Origin: Neptuniibacter marinus
GTDB lineage: Bacteria; Pseudomonadota; Gammaproteobacteria; Pseudomonadales; Balneatricaceae
Reading direction: 5' to 3'
Assembly (NCBI RefSeq): GCF_001597725.1
Contig: NZ_LUTR01000011.1
Location: forward strand, 1-64,000
DNA: 64,000 nt
Position 1 is the first letter of the stretch. Each line of letters opens with the position of its first letter. Positions 18,399 to 26,619 of this stretch are shown piece by piece. The position numbers were made by a program, and so were the translations under genes. The notes below the pieces were generated by a model. The model did not search any database. It saw nothing but the letters and a program-made list of their open reading frames with translations, and was not told the DNA's origin.

Positions 18399-20111
18399 CT
18401 AAGCATAGTAATCAACCAACGACATCGGCTTAGACTCCACTTGAGCAAGCGGCTCTTCACTACCCGCTTCTCCTGATTCCATATATGAGCTTCCTGAATT
18501 ACCTGTTTCACCCTGCTCAGCAAACTGCTCTCTATGTTGCTGATCCGCAGACTGATCGGCCACAGATGAATCTTGCAAAGACAAACCTTGCTCAGCAAAC
18601 ATCTCGCGGAGCCTTGGCAAGCTCTGTTCAACAGCATCACGAACATGCGCATGAGGCGAGGTAAAATTAAGACTGACTTGCTGATCTTGATTCATGTGCA
18701 CTCTGACACTTAAAGAGCCTAGCTCTGGAGGATCTAGCTGAATATTAGCTACATTTAGATTCTGCGTCGAAACCATAATAGCGCGTTCACCCAATGCGTT
18801 TTTCCATGCGGGTGTATTGATCTGAACTTGCTGCGGCATCATAAGGTTTTGACCATCAGACACCACCTTTTGAGCCTGTGTCGGCTGAATAACACCGGCT
18901 GTCGGCTGGGTCTGCGCCTGTACTAATGTTTCCATCCGTTGACTAAAGTTATTATCAACAGCCTTTTCATTCGCTGTCACCTTCTGCAATAACTGTTTTG
19001 ACAACTCTAAAGCTGATTCAAATTTTTCAGGCAATACTCCTCCCGACACAGTTTTTGTCGACAACTCAGGCTTGACAGCCAATTCCGCAGCTACCTCTTT
19101 TTGCGCGTTTAAGCTCATTAAATCAACTTTATCTGAACTGCGCCCTACGATAGAATTATCCCTTTTCACACCAGAATGCAACATCGTATCAAGCCCATCA
19201 TCGATCGACAAAGAAGCCTCAGCGCTAGGTACTCTTTCATTGGTTGATTTTGAGGGGAACGGCGAGGCGATTATAGCAGGGTTAACTTTAGCAGCGCCCT
19301 CAGTTACACGTATCTGTGCGGATAAGCCTACCTCAGGCGAACTCATCCTCGCATTTTGCGCTTCCAATACTGCTGTTTTTTCATCCCTAGTTAAACTTGC
19401 GAGCATAGCTACAGTTAGAGCATCTATAGCTTTCGCCTCTTCCGCATTGGACCCACGCTCTAATGCTAGAACATCCTCTGCATTACCCATTAACTTGGTA
19501 AGCACACCATTTTGCAGCACTGTCACATCAACGTCATCGGATAAAGCAACTTTATCGCTAGCCACCATAACCTTATCAAAGACAGCTTTAAGGGATTCAG
19601 AAAGCGCACCATTACGAATGCTTTCTTCAAGATCAGATAAAAGTATTGGGGGACCGACAACGGTCGCGGTAGCTAAGCCCTCATCCACATCGATCGGCGC
19701 GATATCAGAATCTGTGGTTGTAGCTTTCTCATCTATCTTTGAACGCTGCTCAGCAAACTGTTTCAATGCACTGGCAAGCTCTTCAGCAACTTCAGTCGGA
19801 AGCTCAGTCGGAAGTTCAGCACCTTCACCGTATTGTTGCTCTAACATCTGAGCAATGTAGAGCATCTTCTGCTCCAGTGAAATTTCAGGAAGCAAACCAT
19901 TATCACTAACTTGCGGCAAGCTACCACCCGATTGCGGCAAGAAAGCGCCGCTAGCAAGTCCAGCTTCTTGCCCTGGCAATTGACTCAACACTGAACCAAA
20001 ACCACTAAACAAAGCACCACCAGGAGCTAGCGAAGAGCCACTTTGTGACGATACTGATAGATTTAAAGTTAATAGCCCACTACCTGTGGACATTGATATT
20101 TGCTCGCTCAT
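18399..20111 (-). CDS. fliK: FliK: hook-length control protein
   Basis: 570 residues, low-complexity and Ser/Ala/Leu-rich for the first 430, as expected for a molecular ruler. The C-terminal Flg_hook domain is at about 435-520 (WKNALGERAIMVS, IQLDPPELGSLSVRVHMNQDQQVSLNFTS split as ruler end and hook domain). It measures hook length and triggers the FlhB switch. Its start has AGGAG 6 nt upstream, and a strong sigma-54 promoter lies 35-50 bp upstream, so it may head a fliK-fliL... unit. Confidence 0.92.
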   Translation of the reverse strand: MSEQISMSTGSGLLTLNLSVSSQSGSSLAPGGALFSGFGSVLSQLPGQEAGLASGAFLPQSGGSLPQVSDNGLLPEISLEQKMLYIAQMLEQQYGEGAELPTELPTEVAEELASALKQFAEQRSKIDEKATTTDSDIAPIDVDEGLATATVVGPPILLSDLEESIRNGALSESLKAVFDKVMVASDKVALSDDVDVTVLQNGVLTKLMGNAEDVLALERGSNAEEAKAIDALTVAMLASLTRDEKTAVLEAQNARMSSPEVGLSAQIRVTEGAAKVNPAIIASPFPSKSTNERVPSAEASLSIDDGLDTMLHSGVKRDNSIVGRSSDKVDLMSLNAQKEVAAELAVKPELSTKTVSGGVLPEKFESALELSKQLLQKVTANEKAVDNNFSQRMETLVQAQTQPTAGVIQPTQAQKVVSDGQNLMMPQQVQINTPAWKNALGERAIMVSTQNLNVANIQLDPPELGSLSVRVHMNQDQQVSLNFTSPHAHVRDAVEQSLPRLREMFAEQGLSLQDSSVADQSADQQHREQFAEQGETGNSGSSYMESGEAGSEEPLAQVESKPMSLVDYYA

Positions 20112-20145
20112 TCTAGGCTCCTATGAATTTGCCTAGTACAACAAA

Positions 20146-20161
20146 AGCAAAAAAGGGGCCA
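20146..20161 (-). promoter_or_regulatory. Sigma-54 promoter of fliK
   Basis: Minus-strand TGGCCCCTTTTTTGCT: invariant GG and GC are 10 nt apart and the -12 half is TTGCT, as in the consensus. It sits 3 nt beyond the fliJ stop and places the transcript start about 20-25 nt before the fliK ATG. Confidence 0.8.
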
Positions 20162-20164
20162 AGA

Positions 20165-20608
20165 TTATAGGAAGGAGCTTTTCATTACTTGAGCACGCTC
20201 ATCTATCTGCTTTTGCAAAGCTTTTTCCTCTGCTTGCATTTCAGCCTTGAGCGCTTTATCCGTCAGTTTTTGCATGCCCTTCATACGTGCATATGAAGTT
20301 TTCCAATGTTGCTCAACCGCCTCAAGCTCTTTTAGATTCTGAGCCATGGCATTGGTCTGAGCATCTTTGGCATCTTGTATCTTCTGCATAAAAGCTTGCT
20401 GTGCATGCAATTGTGCACCGGTACAGCCTTCCGCATTGACCCCTAGATAATTTTGATGGTATTCAGCTAAATATTGATCCAACTGCCCCATAGTTTTCTT
20501 ATCTTGTTCAACTCGCTGACGACTAGCCGCAAGAAACTGATCCGCCTGTTTCTTTTTTCTCTCGGCAAGATCAAGAACTAACTGCAACCGCTTTGAACGT
20601 TTACTCAT
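20165..20608 (-). CDS. fliJ: FliJ: flagellar export ATPase stalk protein
   Basis: 147 residues, nearly all charged alpha-helix with coiled-coil character ([26 protein letters not shown]). The length is that of FliJ. The start overlaps the fliI stop by 4 nt (ATGA). In the family it inserts in the FliI ring and links it to FlhA. Confidence 0.92.
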   Translation of the reverse strand: MSKRSKRLQLVLDLAERKKKQADQFLAASRQRVEQDKKTMGQLDQYLAEYHQNYLGVNAEGCTGAQLHAQQAFMQKIQDAKDAQTNAMAQNLKELEAVEQHWKTSYARMKGMQKLTDKALKAEMQAEEKALQKQIDERAQVMKSSFL

Positions 20609-21990
20609 TTCTGCAAGCCATTATTTGCTGGACGACGTATTTGCTGGTTTAACTCCGCTTGTGGTGGTGTAGAGATAACCATAATCATCTGCTGCATAGA
20701 TTCTTTTAGCGCAAAGGACTCATCCATACTCTGACACAGATAAGCGCTAATTGAAGGTAAATTTTCTATAACAAAATCAGTATCAGGATCACTTCCCTTA
20801 ACATAAGCCCCTACATTAATAAGATCCTCGTTTTGATGATACTTAGAGTATAGCTGTTTAAATCGCATTGCCATTTTCAGATGATCCACCTCAACAATCT
20901 GTGGCATCGCACGACTAATTGAGGCCTCAATATCAATTGCAGGATAATGCCCCTGCTCAGCCAAACGACGCGATAGAACAATATGCCCATCCAAAATCGC
21001 ACGTGCCGAATCAGCTACAGGGTCTTGCTGATCATCCCCTTCAGTCAATACCGTATAAAACGCGGTAATAGAACCACTACCCTCTTCACCATTACCCGCT
21101 CGTTCAACCAATTTAGGGATCTTAGCAAATACAGATGGTGGATAACCTTTAGTTGCAGGTGGTTCACCAACAGCCAGGGCTATTTCACGTTGAGCTTGAG
21201 CATAACGGGTTAGAGAATCCATCAGCAAAAGTACATTTTTCCCTTGATCGCGAAAATACTCAGCTATACGTGTCGATAATTGCGAAGCCCGAAGCCTCAT
21301 AAGAGGTGAATCATCAGCAGGCGAAGCCACCACAACCGAGCGTTTCAGGCCTTCTTCACCTAAGCTATGCTCAATAAACTCTTTAACTTCCCTTCCTCGC
21401 TCACCGATCAGACCTACAACAATAATGTCTGCCTCAGTAAAACGCGTCATCATCCCTAGCAATACGGATTTACCGACACCACTACCAGCAAACAGACCCA
21501 TTCGCTGGCCACGTCCGACCGTCAACAAGCCATTAATTGTTCGGATACCTACATCAAGAGGTTGCTTTATTGGCTCTCGCAAAAGGGGATTAATAATCTC
21601 GCCAGCTAAATCCGTTTCAGCTTCTGGCTGCAAAGGCCCTTTACCATCGATGGGCTTACCCACACCGTTTAATATTCGACCAAGAAGGTTCATCCCAACA
21701 GGGACTTTTCCAGATTCAGAAGACGCTATAACCCGTGTTCCAGACTGTAATCCATCGATTGGATATAAAGGCATCAAATAAATGCGGTCTCCAGAAAACC
21801 CCACCACCTCAGCCTCAACTTTATTTGTTTTGGATAACTCAATAAAACAGCATGCCCCCACAGCACACTTAATACCGACAGCCTCAATCGTCAAGCCGAT
21901 CATACGCGTAATGCGCCCCTCTACACGGGCGCAAGGAGGATCTATTCGGTATTGAGAATAACGGGATAGTTTTTCTAGAAGCTTACTCAT
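20605..21990 (-). CDS. fliI: FliI: flagellum-specific export ATPase
   Basis: 461 residues from the ATG at 21990 ([14 protein letters not shown]), which overlaps the fliH stop by 8 nt; an in-frame start 18 nt further upstream is possible. Walker [16 protein letters not shown] at about residue 170, Walker [18 protein letters not shown] at about 250, and the F1-ATPase-like [20 protein letters not shown] segment. It powers unfolding of export substrates, in complex with FliH and FliJ. Confidence 0.96.
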   Translation of the reverse strand: MSKLLEKLSRYSQYRIDPPCARVEGRITRMIGLTIEAVGIKCAVGACCFIELSKTNKVEAEVVGFSGDRIYLMPLYPIDGLQSGTRVIASSESGKVPVGMNLLGRILNGVGKPIDGKGPLQPEAETDLAGEIINPLLREPIKQPLDVGIRTINGLLTVGRGQRMGLFAGSGVGKSVLLGMMTRFTEADIIVVGLIGERGREVKEFIEHSLGEEGLKRSVVVASPADDSPLMRLRASQLSTRIAEYFRDQGKNVLLLMDSLTRYAQAQREIALAVGEPPATKGYPPSVFAKIPKLVERAGNGEEGSGSITAFYTVLTEGDDQQDPVADSARAILDGHIVLSRRLAEQGHYPAIDIEASISRAMPQIVEVDHLKMAMRFKQLYSKYHQNEDLINVGAYVKGSDPDTDFVIENLPSISAYLCQSMDESFALKESMQQMIMVISTPPQAELNQQIRRPANNGLQK

Positions 21991-22753
21991 GATCGCCAGC
22001 AGCATCATGTTTTAGATTGTTATAGAATTGCCCTACAACTTTGGCAAAACGTGTTTCAACTTCATCTTGAATCAAAGTATTTTCAGTTTCAAGGTGAAAC
22101 CCACCAACCGCTATATCAGAGGAAGCCTCTACAACAATAGAGCCACCCGGCAGAAGCAGTGATTGCTCAATAAACTCAGAATCGTCTGGATTCACTTTTA
22201 GAAGCACTGTCGTTATGGGTTCAGGCAGCTGCTGTAAGCCTTCTCGGATAGAAGATAAAAGCAGATCCTTTCTTGATAGCAGTTCAGCACCTACTGTTTT
22301 TTCAGCTAATAAAACAACAAGTTTCACTAGCTCTTCTTCGATAGCTGCGGTCGATTCATCCAGTGGAGTTTGTAATTCAGACAACAGACCTTTTAGCAGT
22401 GCTTGAAGCCTTTCAACTTCTGACTCTCCCTGCTGAAAACCCTCTTTGTAACCAATTTCTCGTCCCGCAACTAAACCTGCTGTATGTCCTTCCTCTTGAC
22501 CTTGACTACGCCCCTCTTCTAAACCCGCCGCGAGACCTTCAATACGCGCAGTTTCCCGGATAGCTTCAAGCTCAGCAACAGTAATTTTTTCTGCAGCAAT
22601 AACTTCATCAACAACGGTAACTTCGGCAATTGTTTTATGCTGAAGCGCAGTAGCGGCCGCAGAAGACTTTCCCATTTGAGGTAAAGTCCAGCTTTGAGCA
22701 TCACGCACATCTTCAGCCCTAATACGTTTATACGCCTTAGTTTCGTTAGACAT
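21983..22753 (-). CDS. fliH: FliH: regulator of the export ATPase
   Basis: 256 residues. Variable N-terminus, then the glycine-repeat helix typical of FliH ([20 protein letters not shown], with GxxxG spacing, about residues 76-105), and a C-terminal ATP-synthase-delta-like region. It binds FliI and FliN. It lies between fliG (7 nt) and fliI (overlap). Confidence 0.93.
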   Translation of the reverse strand: MSNETKAYKRIRAEDVRDAQSWTLPQMGKSSAAATALQHKTIAEVTVVDEVIAAEKITVAELEAIRETARIEGLAAGLEEGRSQGQEEGHTAGLVAGREIGYKEGFQQGESEVERLQALLKGLLSELQTPLDESTAAIEEELVKLVVLLAEKTVGAELLSRKDLLLSSIREGLQQLPEPITTVLLKVNPDDSEFIEQSLLLPGGSIVVEASSDIAVGGFHLETENTLIQDEVETRFAKVVGQFYNNLKHDAAGDHE

Positions 22754-22760
22754 ATATCAA

Positions 22761-23771
22761 TTACACCATCGCCTCGCCACCACCGCCAAGGATAATTTCA
22801 CCATCATCGGCAAGTCTGCGTGCAATGGTAAGCACCTCTTTCTGTGCGCCTTCGACCTCACTAACCCGTACAGGACCTTTCGCCTCAAGATCATCTTTAA
22901 GCAATTCAGCAGCACGCTTAGACATATTTCTGAAAATTTTATCCTGTAAGGCCACATCGGCACCTTTCAACGCAATAACTAGCACATCCGTCGACACTTC
23001 ACGCAAGATAGCTTGAATACCCATATCTTCAACATCAAGCAGATTATCGAAAACAAACATGAGGTCAGAGATACTAGACGCCAGATATTCATCCGATTCT
23101 TTAATACTCTCCATCAACTCAACTTCTATATTAGAGTCAATAAAGTTCATGATATTCGCGGCTGATTTTACACCGCCCAAGGTAGCAGTGCTCGCACCGC
23201 CTGCGCCAGCAAATTGACGCTCCAATATGTCATTCAATTCCTGTAACGCTTGCGGCTGAATACGATCCAAAGCAGCAACGCGCATAAGAATATCAAGGCG
23301 TTGCTTTTCATCGAAACACCCTAAAACACCCGCCGCCACATCAGCTTCAAGATAAGCTACAACCACCGCCTGAATCTGTGGATGCTCATAACGAATAATT
23401 TCTGCGATTTGTCGAGGCTCCATCCAGCGCAACGTATCAAGGCCAGACGTATTGGTGCTCATAAGAATACGATCAAGGAGAGTTTTAGCTTTTTCTTCAC
23501 CTAACGCCTGATTAAGCATAGAGCGAATATAGATATCGTTATTAATGCCTATACCGGTTTGGTCGCTAACCAATCCCATAAAGTCACCTACAACCGATTC
23601 TACTTTTGTCTGAGGAACATTATTTAACTGTGCCATCGCCTCTCCAATCATTTGAACCTCTTTAGGGCCCATATGTTTGAGAATTTCTGCAGCGTCAGTT
23701 TCACCCAAGCTAATCAGCAGGATGGCGGCCTTATCAATTTCACGCCCCCCCTGATCCGCTCCGTCACTCAT
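22761..23771 (-). CDS. fliG: FliG: rotor/switch protein
   Basis: 336 residues from the ATG at 23771 (MSDGADQGG), overlapping the fliF stop; an in-frame GTG 6 nt upstream is less likely. N-terminal FliF-binding domain (KAAILLISLGE), middle domain with EHPQ (IRYEHPQIQAVV) and C-terminal torque domain carrying charged residues (MFVFDNLLDVEDMGIQAILREV). It transmits torque from stators and carries FliM. Confidence 0.96.
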   Translation of the reverse strand: MSDGADQGGREIDKAAILLISLGETDAAEILKHMGPKEVQMIGEAMAQLNNVPQTKVESVVGDFMGLVSDQTGIGINNDIYIRSMLNQALGEEKAKTLLDRILMSTNTSGLDTLRWMEPRQIAEIIRYEHPQIQAVVVAYLEADVAAGVLGCFDEKQRLDILMRVAALDRIQPQALQELNDILERQFAGAGGASTATLGGVKSAANIMNFIDSNIEVELMESIKESDEYLASSISDLMFVFDNLLDVEDMGIQAILREVSTDVLVIALKGADVALQDKIFRNMSKRAAELLKDDLEAKGPVRVSEVEGAQKEVLTIARRLADDGEIILGGGGEAMV

Positions 23772-25437
23772 TATCACCTACCCATTGTTTAACTGCCTGC
23801 GCTACTCTCGCAGGATCTTCGGCCACCATACTACGAATAGCATTTAACTGATAATCAAAACTTTCATTGGGGGTAGGTAGTAATTCATCATCACTGCCAA
23901 AGGTCACAGAATCAGACGAAAAGTCAGCGCCATCTAACCCAGCCAACTCAGCACTCACATCACCCGCAGCACCCAAACCAGCAACATTGCCAGCGGTACC
24001 TGCTGTCGCCAAGTTACGCAAAATTGGCCTTAAAATACCAAAAACCAAAACCAGAACAAAAATAACAGCCATTGCTTGCTTAGCGATATCCCAGATCCAA
24101 TCTTCTTTCCAGATCGGAATATCTTCTGTCACTATAGGTTCTTCAGCGACAAAGGGAGTATTCACAACATTAACACTATCGCCACGCAAGGCAGAAAAAC
24201 CTACAGCATCTTGGACAAGTATACGTAAGCGCTCCAATTCATTCTGATCCCAAGGCGCCCTGATCGCATCACCGCTTGCAGGGTCCACGCTAGACAAATC
24301 ATCTACCACAACCGCTACAGTTAAACGTCTAACACGTCCTTGTTGATGCTTGGTATAACTGATCGTTCTATCCAACTCATAGTTTCGAGTCGCCTGCTTA
24401 CGAGCGGAACCTGGAGATCCACCTCCCGCCGCAGCACTGTCACCCGACCCTACTTGTTCAGGAACACTACTTGGCCCTGGCGGCTGATTAGATAATGCAC
24501 CAGGCACCCCAACAGGTGCACTTCCGCTAACACGAGATTCATCCATCGTTTGCTCACTACGCAACGCTGGCAGATCCGGATTATAAAGTTCATCCGTTTG
24601 CTCAACCGCTGTAAAGTCCACATCAGCAGATACTTCAGCACGGAAACGCCCCGCCCCCACAACGGGCTGCAGAATACTATTAACCCTATTGAGCAAAGTT
24701 CCTTCTAGGCTTCGTGTATATTCAAGCTGCTTCGCTGCTAAAACGACATTAACGTCTTTGTCGCGCATATTCAGCAAACGGCCCTGCTGATCAACCACTG
24801 TTACATCTTTAACATTAAGAGCAGGAATACTTGAAGCAACTAAATTAGCAATTGATGCAACTTGATCCCGTTCGAGAGCTCGACCAGAAAAAAGCTCTAA
24901 GAAAACTGAGGCCGTAGGCTTACGAGTGTCGCGAATAAACACCGTATCTTTAGGTATAGCTAAATGCACCCGAGCATTTCGAACGGCCGTCATACTAGCG
25001 ATTGTGCGCGCCAGCTCACCCTCTAAGCCTCGTCTATACCTTGTCGTTTCCATAAACTGACTGGTACCGAGGCTTTGCTCTTTATCCATTATTTCGAAGC
25101 CTACAGTTTTATCCGCAGTAAAACCTTCAGCCGCTAGTTTTAAACGTGCTTGATGAACATATTCATCAGGCACCAGTATAGCCCGACCATCCGCATCAAA
25201 ATTATAGGGGACATTGTATAAACGAAGTTGTTCGATAATCTGATTCGCATCAGAAAAAGAGAGGTTACTAAAGAGAACTCGCTGCTCAGGCTTTTGAGAC
25301 CATAGAACAACAGCAAAGCCTATAGCGACACTGGCAGCCAACCCAACCATCAAACCGAGTTGACGTACAATACCTAGCTTATTAAAACCTTGCATTGGGT
25401 TTCCACTTAACGTTTCAGAACCACCAGCCACAGCCAC
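23764..25437 (-). CDS. fliF: FliF: MS-ring protein
   Basis: 557 residues with two membrane segments (about 27-47 and 448-468) flanking a large periplasmic region. Secretin-like ring-building motifs sit at 50-230 (EQRVLFSNLSFSDANQIIEQL, ARVHLAIPKDTVF), a Gly/Ser-rich loop at 310-345, and a C-terminal FliG-binding tail (NAIRSMVAEDPARVAQAVKQW). It is the first ring assembled and houses the export gate. Confidence 0.96.
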   Translation of the reverse strand: MAVAGGSETLSGNPMQGFNKLGIVRQLGLMVGLAASVAIGFAVVLWSQKPEQRVLFSNLSFSDANQIIEQLRLYNVPYNFDADGRAILVPDEYVHQARLKLAAEGFTADKTVGFEIMDKEQSLGTSQFMETTRYRRGLEGELARTIASMTAVRNARVHLAIPKDTVFIRDTRKPTASVFLELFSGRALERDQVASIANLVASSIPALNVKDVTVVDQQGRLLNMRDKDVNVVLAAKQLEYTRSLEGTLLNRVNSILQPVVGAGRFRAEVSADVDFTAVEQTDELYNPDLPALRSEQTMDESRVSGSAPVGVPGALSNQPPGPSSVPEQVGSGDSAAAGGGSPGSARKQATRNYELDRTISYTKHQQGRVRRLTVAVVVDDLSSVDPASGDAIRAPWDQNELERLRILVQDAVGFSALRGDSVNVVNTPFVAEEPIVTEDIPIWKEDWIWDIAKQAMAVIFVLVLVFGILRPILRNLATAGTAGNVAGLGAAGDVSAELAGLDGADFSSDSVTFGSDDELLPTPNESFDYQLNAIRSMVAEDPARVAQAVKQWVGDNE

Positions 25438-25460
25438 TCACCTTGAATTTCTATTTTTTA

Positions 25461-25814
25461 TTAGATCGGCATTTTCATAATATCTTCATAAGCTGACACC
25501 AAGCGATTACGTACCTGGGTCATAGCTTGAAAAGATACAGACGCCTTCTCAGCCGCAATCATTACTTGCGGTAAATCGATACTCGAATCACCTTGCTCGT
25601 ACGCAACCGCCAACTTTTTGGCATTTACCTGAGTATCATGCACACCATCAACGGCATTTTTTAAGATATCTCCAAACGACGTCCGCCCTACAACACCATT
25701 TTCCTTCAAACCTTCCGGCGCAATATCCGCCATATCGGAAGAAGGGGCTTGGACCTGCGCTTTAATCGTCCGCATCTGCATAAGAACGCTATTTATATCT
25801 GCTCTTTCTACCAT
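25461..25814 (-). CDS. fliE: FliE: hook-basal body adaptor
   Basis: 117 residues from the ATG at 25814 (MVERADINSVL). An in-frame TTG at 25832 would put the start inside the FleQ-like site and lacks a ribosome site. The C-terminal half carries the FliE signature (KKLAVAYEQGDSSIDLPQVMIAAEKASVSFQAMTQVRNRLVSAYEDIMKMPI, seen in pieces). FliE joins the MS ring to the rod and is the first gene of the fliEFGHIJ operon. Confidence 0.95.
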   Translation of the reverse strand: MVERADINSVLMQMRTIKAQVQAPSSDMADIAPEGLKENGVVGRTSFGDILKNAVDGVHDTQVNAKKLAVAYEQGDSSIDLPQVMIAAEKASVSFQAMTQVRNRLVSAYEDIMKMPI

Positions 25815-25827
25815 ACCAACACCAAGC

Positions 25828-25841
25828 GGCAATTTATTGAC
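25828..25841 (-). promoter_or_regulatory. FleQ-like operator in the fliE leader
   Basis: Minus-strand GTCAATAAATTGCC differs at one base from the published FleQ consensus GTCA-N-TAAATTGAC. It lies about 90 nt downstream of the predicted sigma-54 start. Downstream enhancer positions are known for fliE, flhA and fliL in P. aeruginosa. Confidence 0.6.
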
Positions 25842-25879
25842 ATTATAATCACACTTAGCACTTCATCAATAGAGGATAA

Positions 25880-25900
25880 CAAAATAATGTCATTATTTTG
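25880..25900. repeat. 21-bp perfect palindrome in the fliE leader
   Basis: CAAAATAATG-T-CATTATTTTG: 10-bp arms around one base, between the fliE sigma-54 promoter and the FleQ-like site. It could be a regulator operator or an RNA hairpin; nothing in the sequence decides between these. Confidence 0.8.
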
Positions 25901-25939
25901 TCTATTCAGACTATAAATGAGTGCACACGGTAGAGATAA

Positions 25940-25955
25940 AGCAAAAAACGGGCCA
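25940..25955 (-). promoter_or_regulatory. Sigma-54 promoter of fliE, embedded in a terminator
   Basis: Minus-strand TGGCCCGTTTTTTGCT: one mismatch to TGGCACG-N4-TTGCW, with correct GG-N10-GC spacing. The -24 half is the 3' arm of the upstream terminator stem and the spacer/-12 half is its T-tract. It drives fliEFGHIJ, with a leader of about 115 nt. Confidence 0.85.
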
Positions 25956-25964
25956 TGAGCCCGC
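25943..25964 (-). terminator. Rho-independent terminator after the exonuclease gene
   Basis: Minus-strand CGGGC-TCATG-GCCCG followed by TTTTTT, about 23 nt after the exonuclease stop. It ends the acetate-module transcript before fliE. Confidence 0.8.
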
Positions 25965-25986
25965 TAATCTTTTGACGTATTATCTA

Positions 25987-26616
25987 TTAATAATGCGTTT
26001 CTGGTGGATCGCCGTATTTCAGACGCACATACATCAATGCTACGGTCAAAGCATCACCTATAGCAGTATGTCGCTCCAACATGGGGATATCTAACTTTTT
26101 CGATATAGTATCAAACCGCAAATCAACATTACCTCCAACAGACTTCCACTTGATAATATCGTGATAGACGTGCGAAAGCTCAACCGCCTTGTTCGGTAAA
26201 CCAAAGCCATATAGAGGCCTGATAAACTTATCCAACATGCGAATATCATAATTCACGTAATAGCCCAAAATAGGACGATTTCCCACAAACTCAAGCACCT
26301 GCTGCAAAGCATCTTCAATCTCGATACCTTCCGCTAAATCGCTCTCACGAATTTTATGAATTTTAATGGAATCGCCGCTCAGAGATTTGGGTGGCTTTAA
26401 TTTAATATCTAGCCGCTCACTCGAAAGTACTTTGCGACCTCTAATCTTAACTGCTCCTATAGATACAATTTCACCTTGCTTCACATCCAAGCTTGTAGTT
26501 TCACAATCCAGCGATACAATTTCATCACCATTATAGGACTCAAAAAGATGGGCGAACGGACCCGCTTTGTGATCATATTTCTCTTTTATTCTTCTAACCG
26601 CTCTGGGTATTATCAT
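25987..26616 (-). CDS. DnaQ-like DEDDh 3'-5' exonuclease
   Basis: 209 residues from the ATG at 26616 (MIIPRAVRR); a TTG one codon earlier abuts the upstream stop. Exo motifs of the DEDDh family are complete: SLDCETTSLD (Exo I), YVNYDIRMLDKF (Exo II) and HTAIGDALTVA (Exo III with His and Asp). It could act as a proofreading-type or RNA exonuclease; the substrate is not evident. It is coupled to the cNMP/CBS/DUF294 gene, a pairing often seen beside VC_2705-type symporters. Confidence 0.85.
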   Translation of the reverse strand: MIIPRAVRRIKEKYDHKAGPFAHLFESYNGDEIVSLDCETTSLDVKQGEIVSIGAVKIRGRKVLSSERLDIKLKPPKSLSGDSIKIHKIRESDLAEGIEIEDALQQVLEFVGNRPILGYYVNYDIRMLDKFIRPLYGFGLPNKAVELSHVYHDIIKWKSVGGNVDLRFDTISKKLDIPMLERHTAIGDALTVALMYVRLKYGDPPETHY

Positions 26617-26619
26617 CAA

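Noticed and set aside
19072-19851. 259-residue plus-strand frame opposite fliK
   Set aside because: Ser/Thr/Ala-biased shadow of the low-complexity fliK region; no ribosome site or domain.
25815-25832. TTG start of fliE at 25832
   Set aside because: It lies in the FleQ-like site, has no ribosome site, and the ATG at 25814 gives a normal FliE length.
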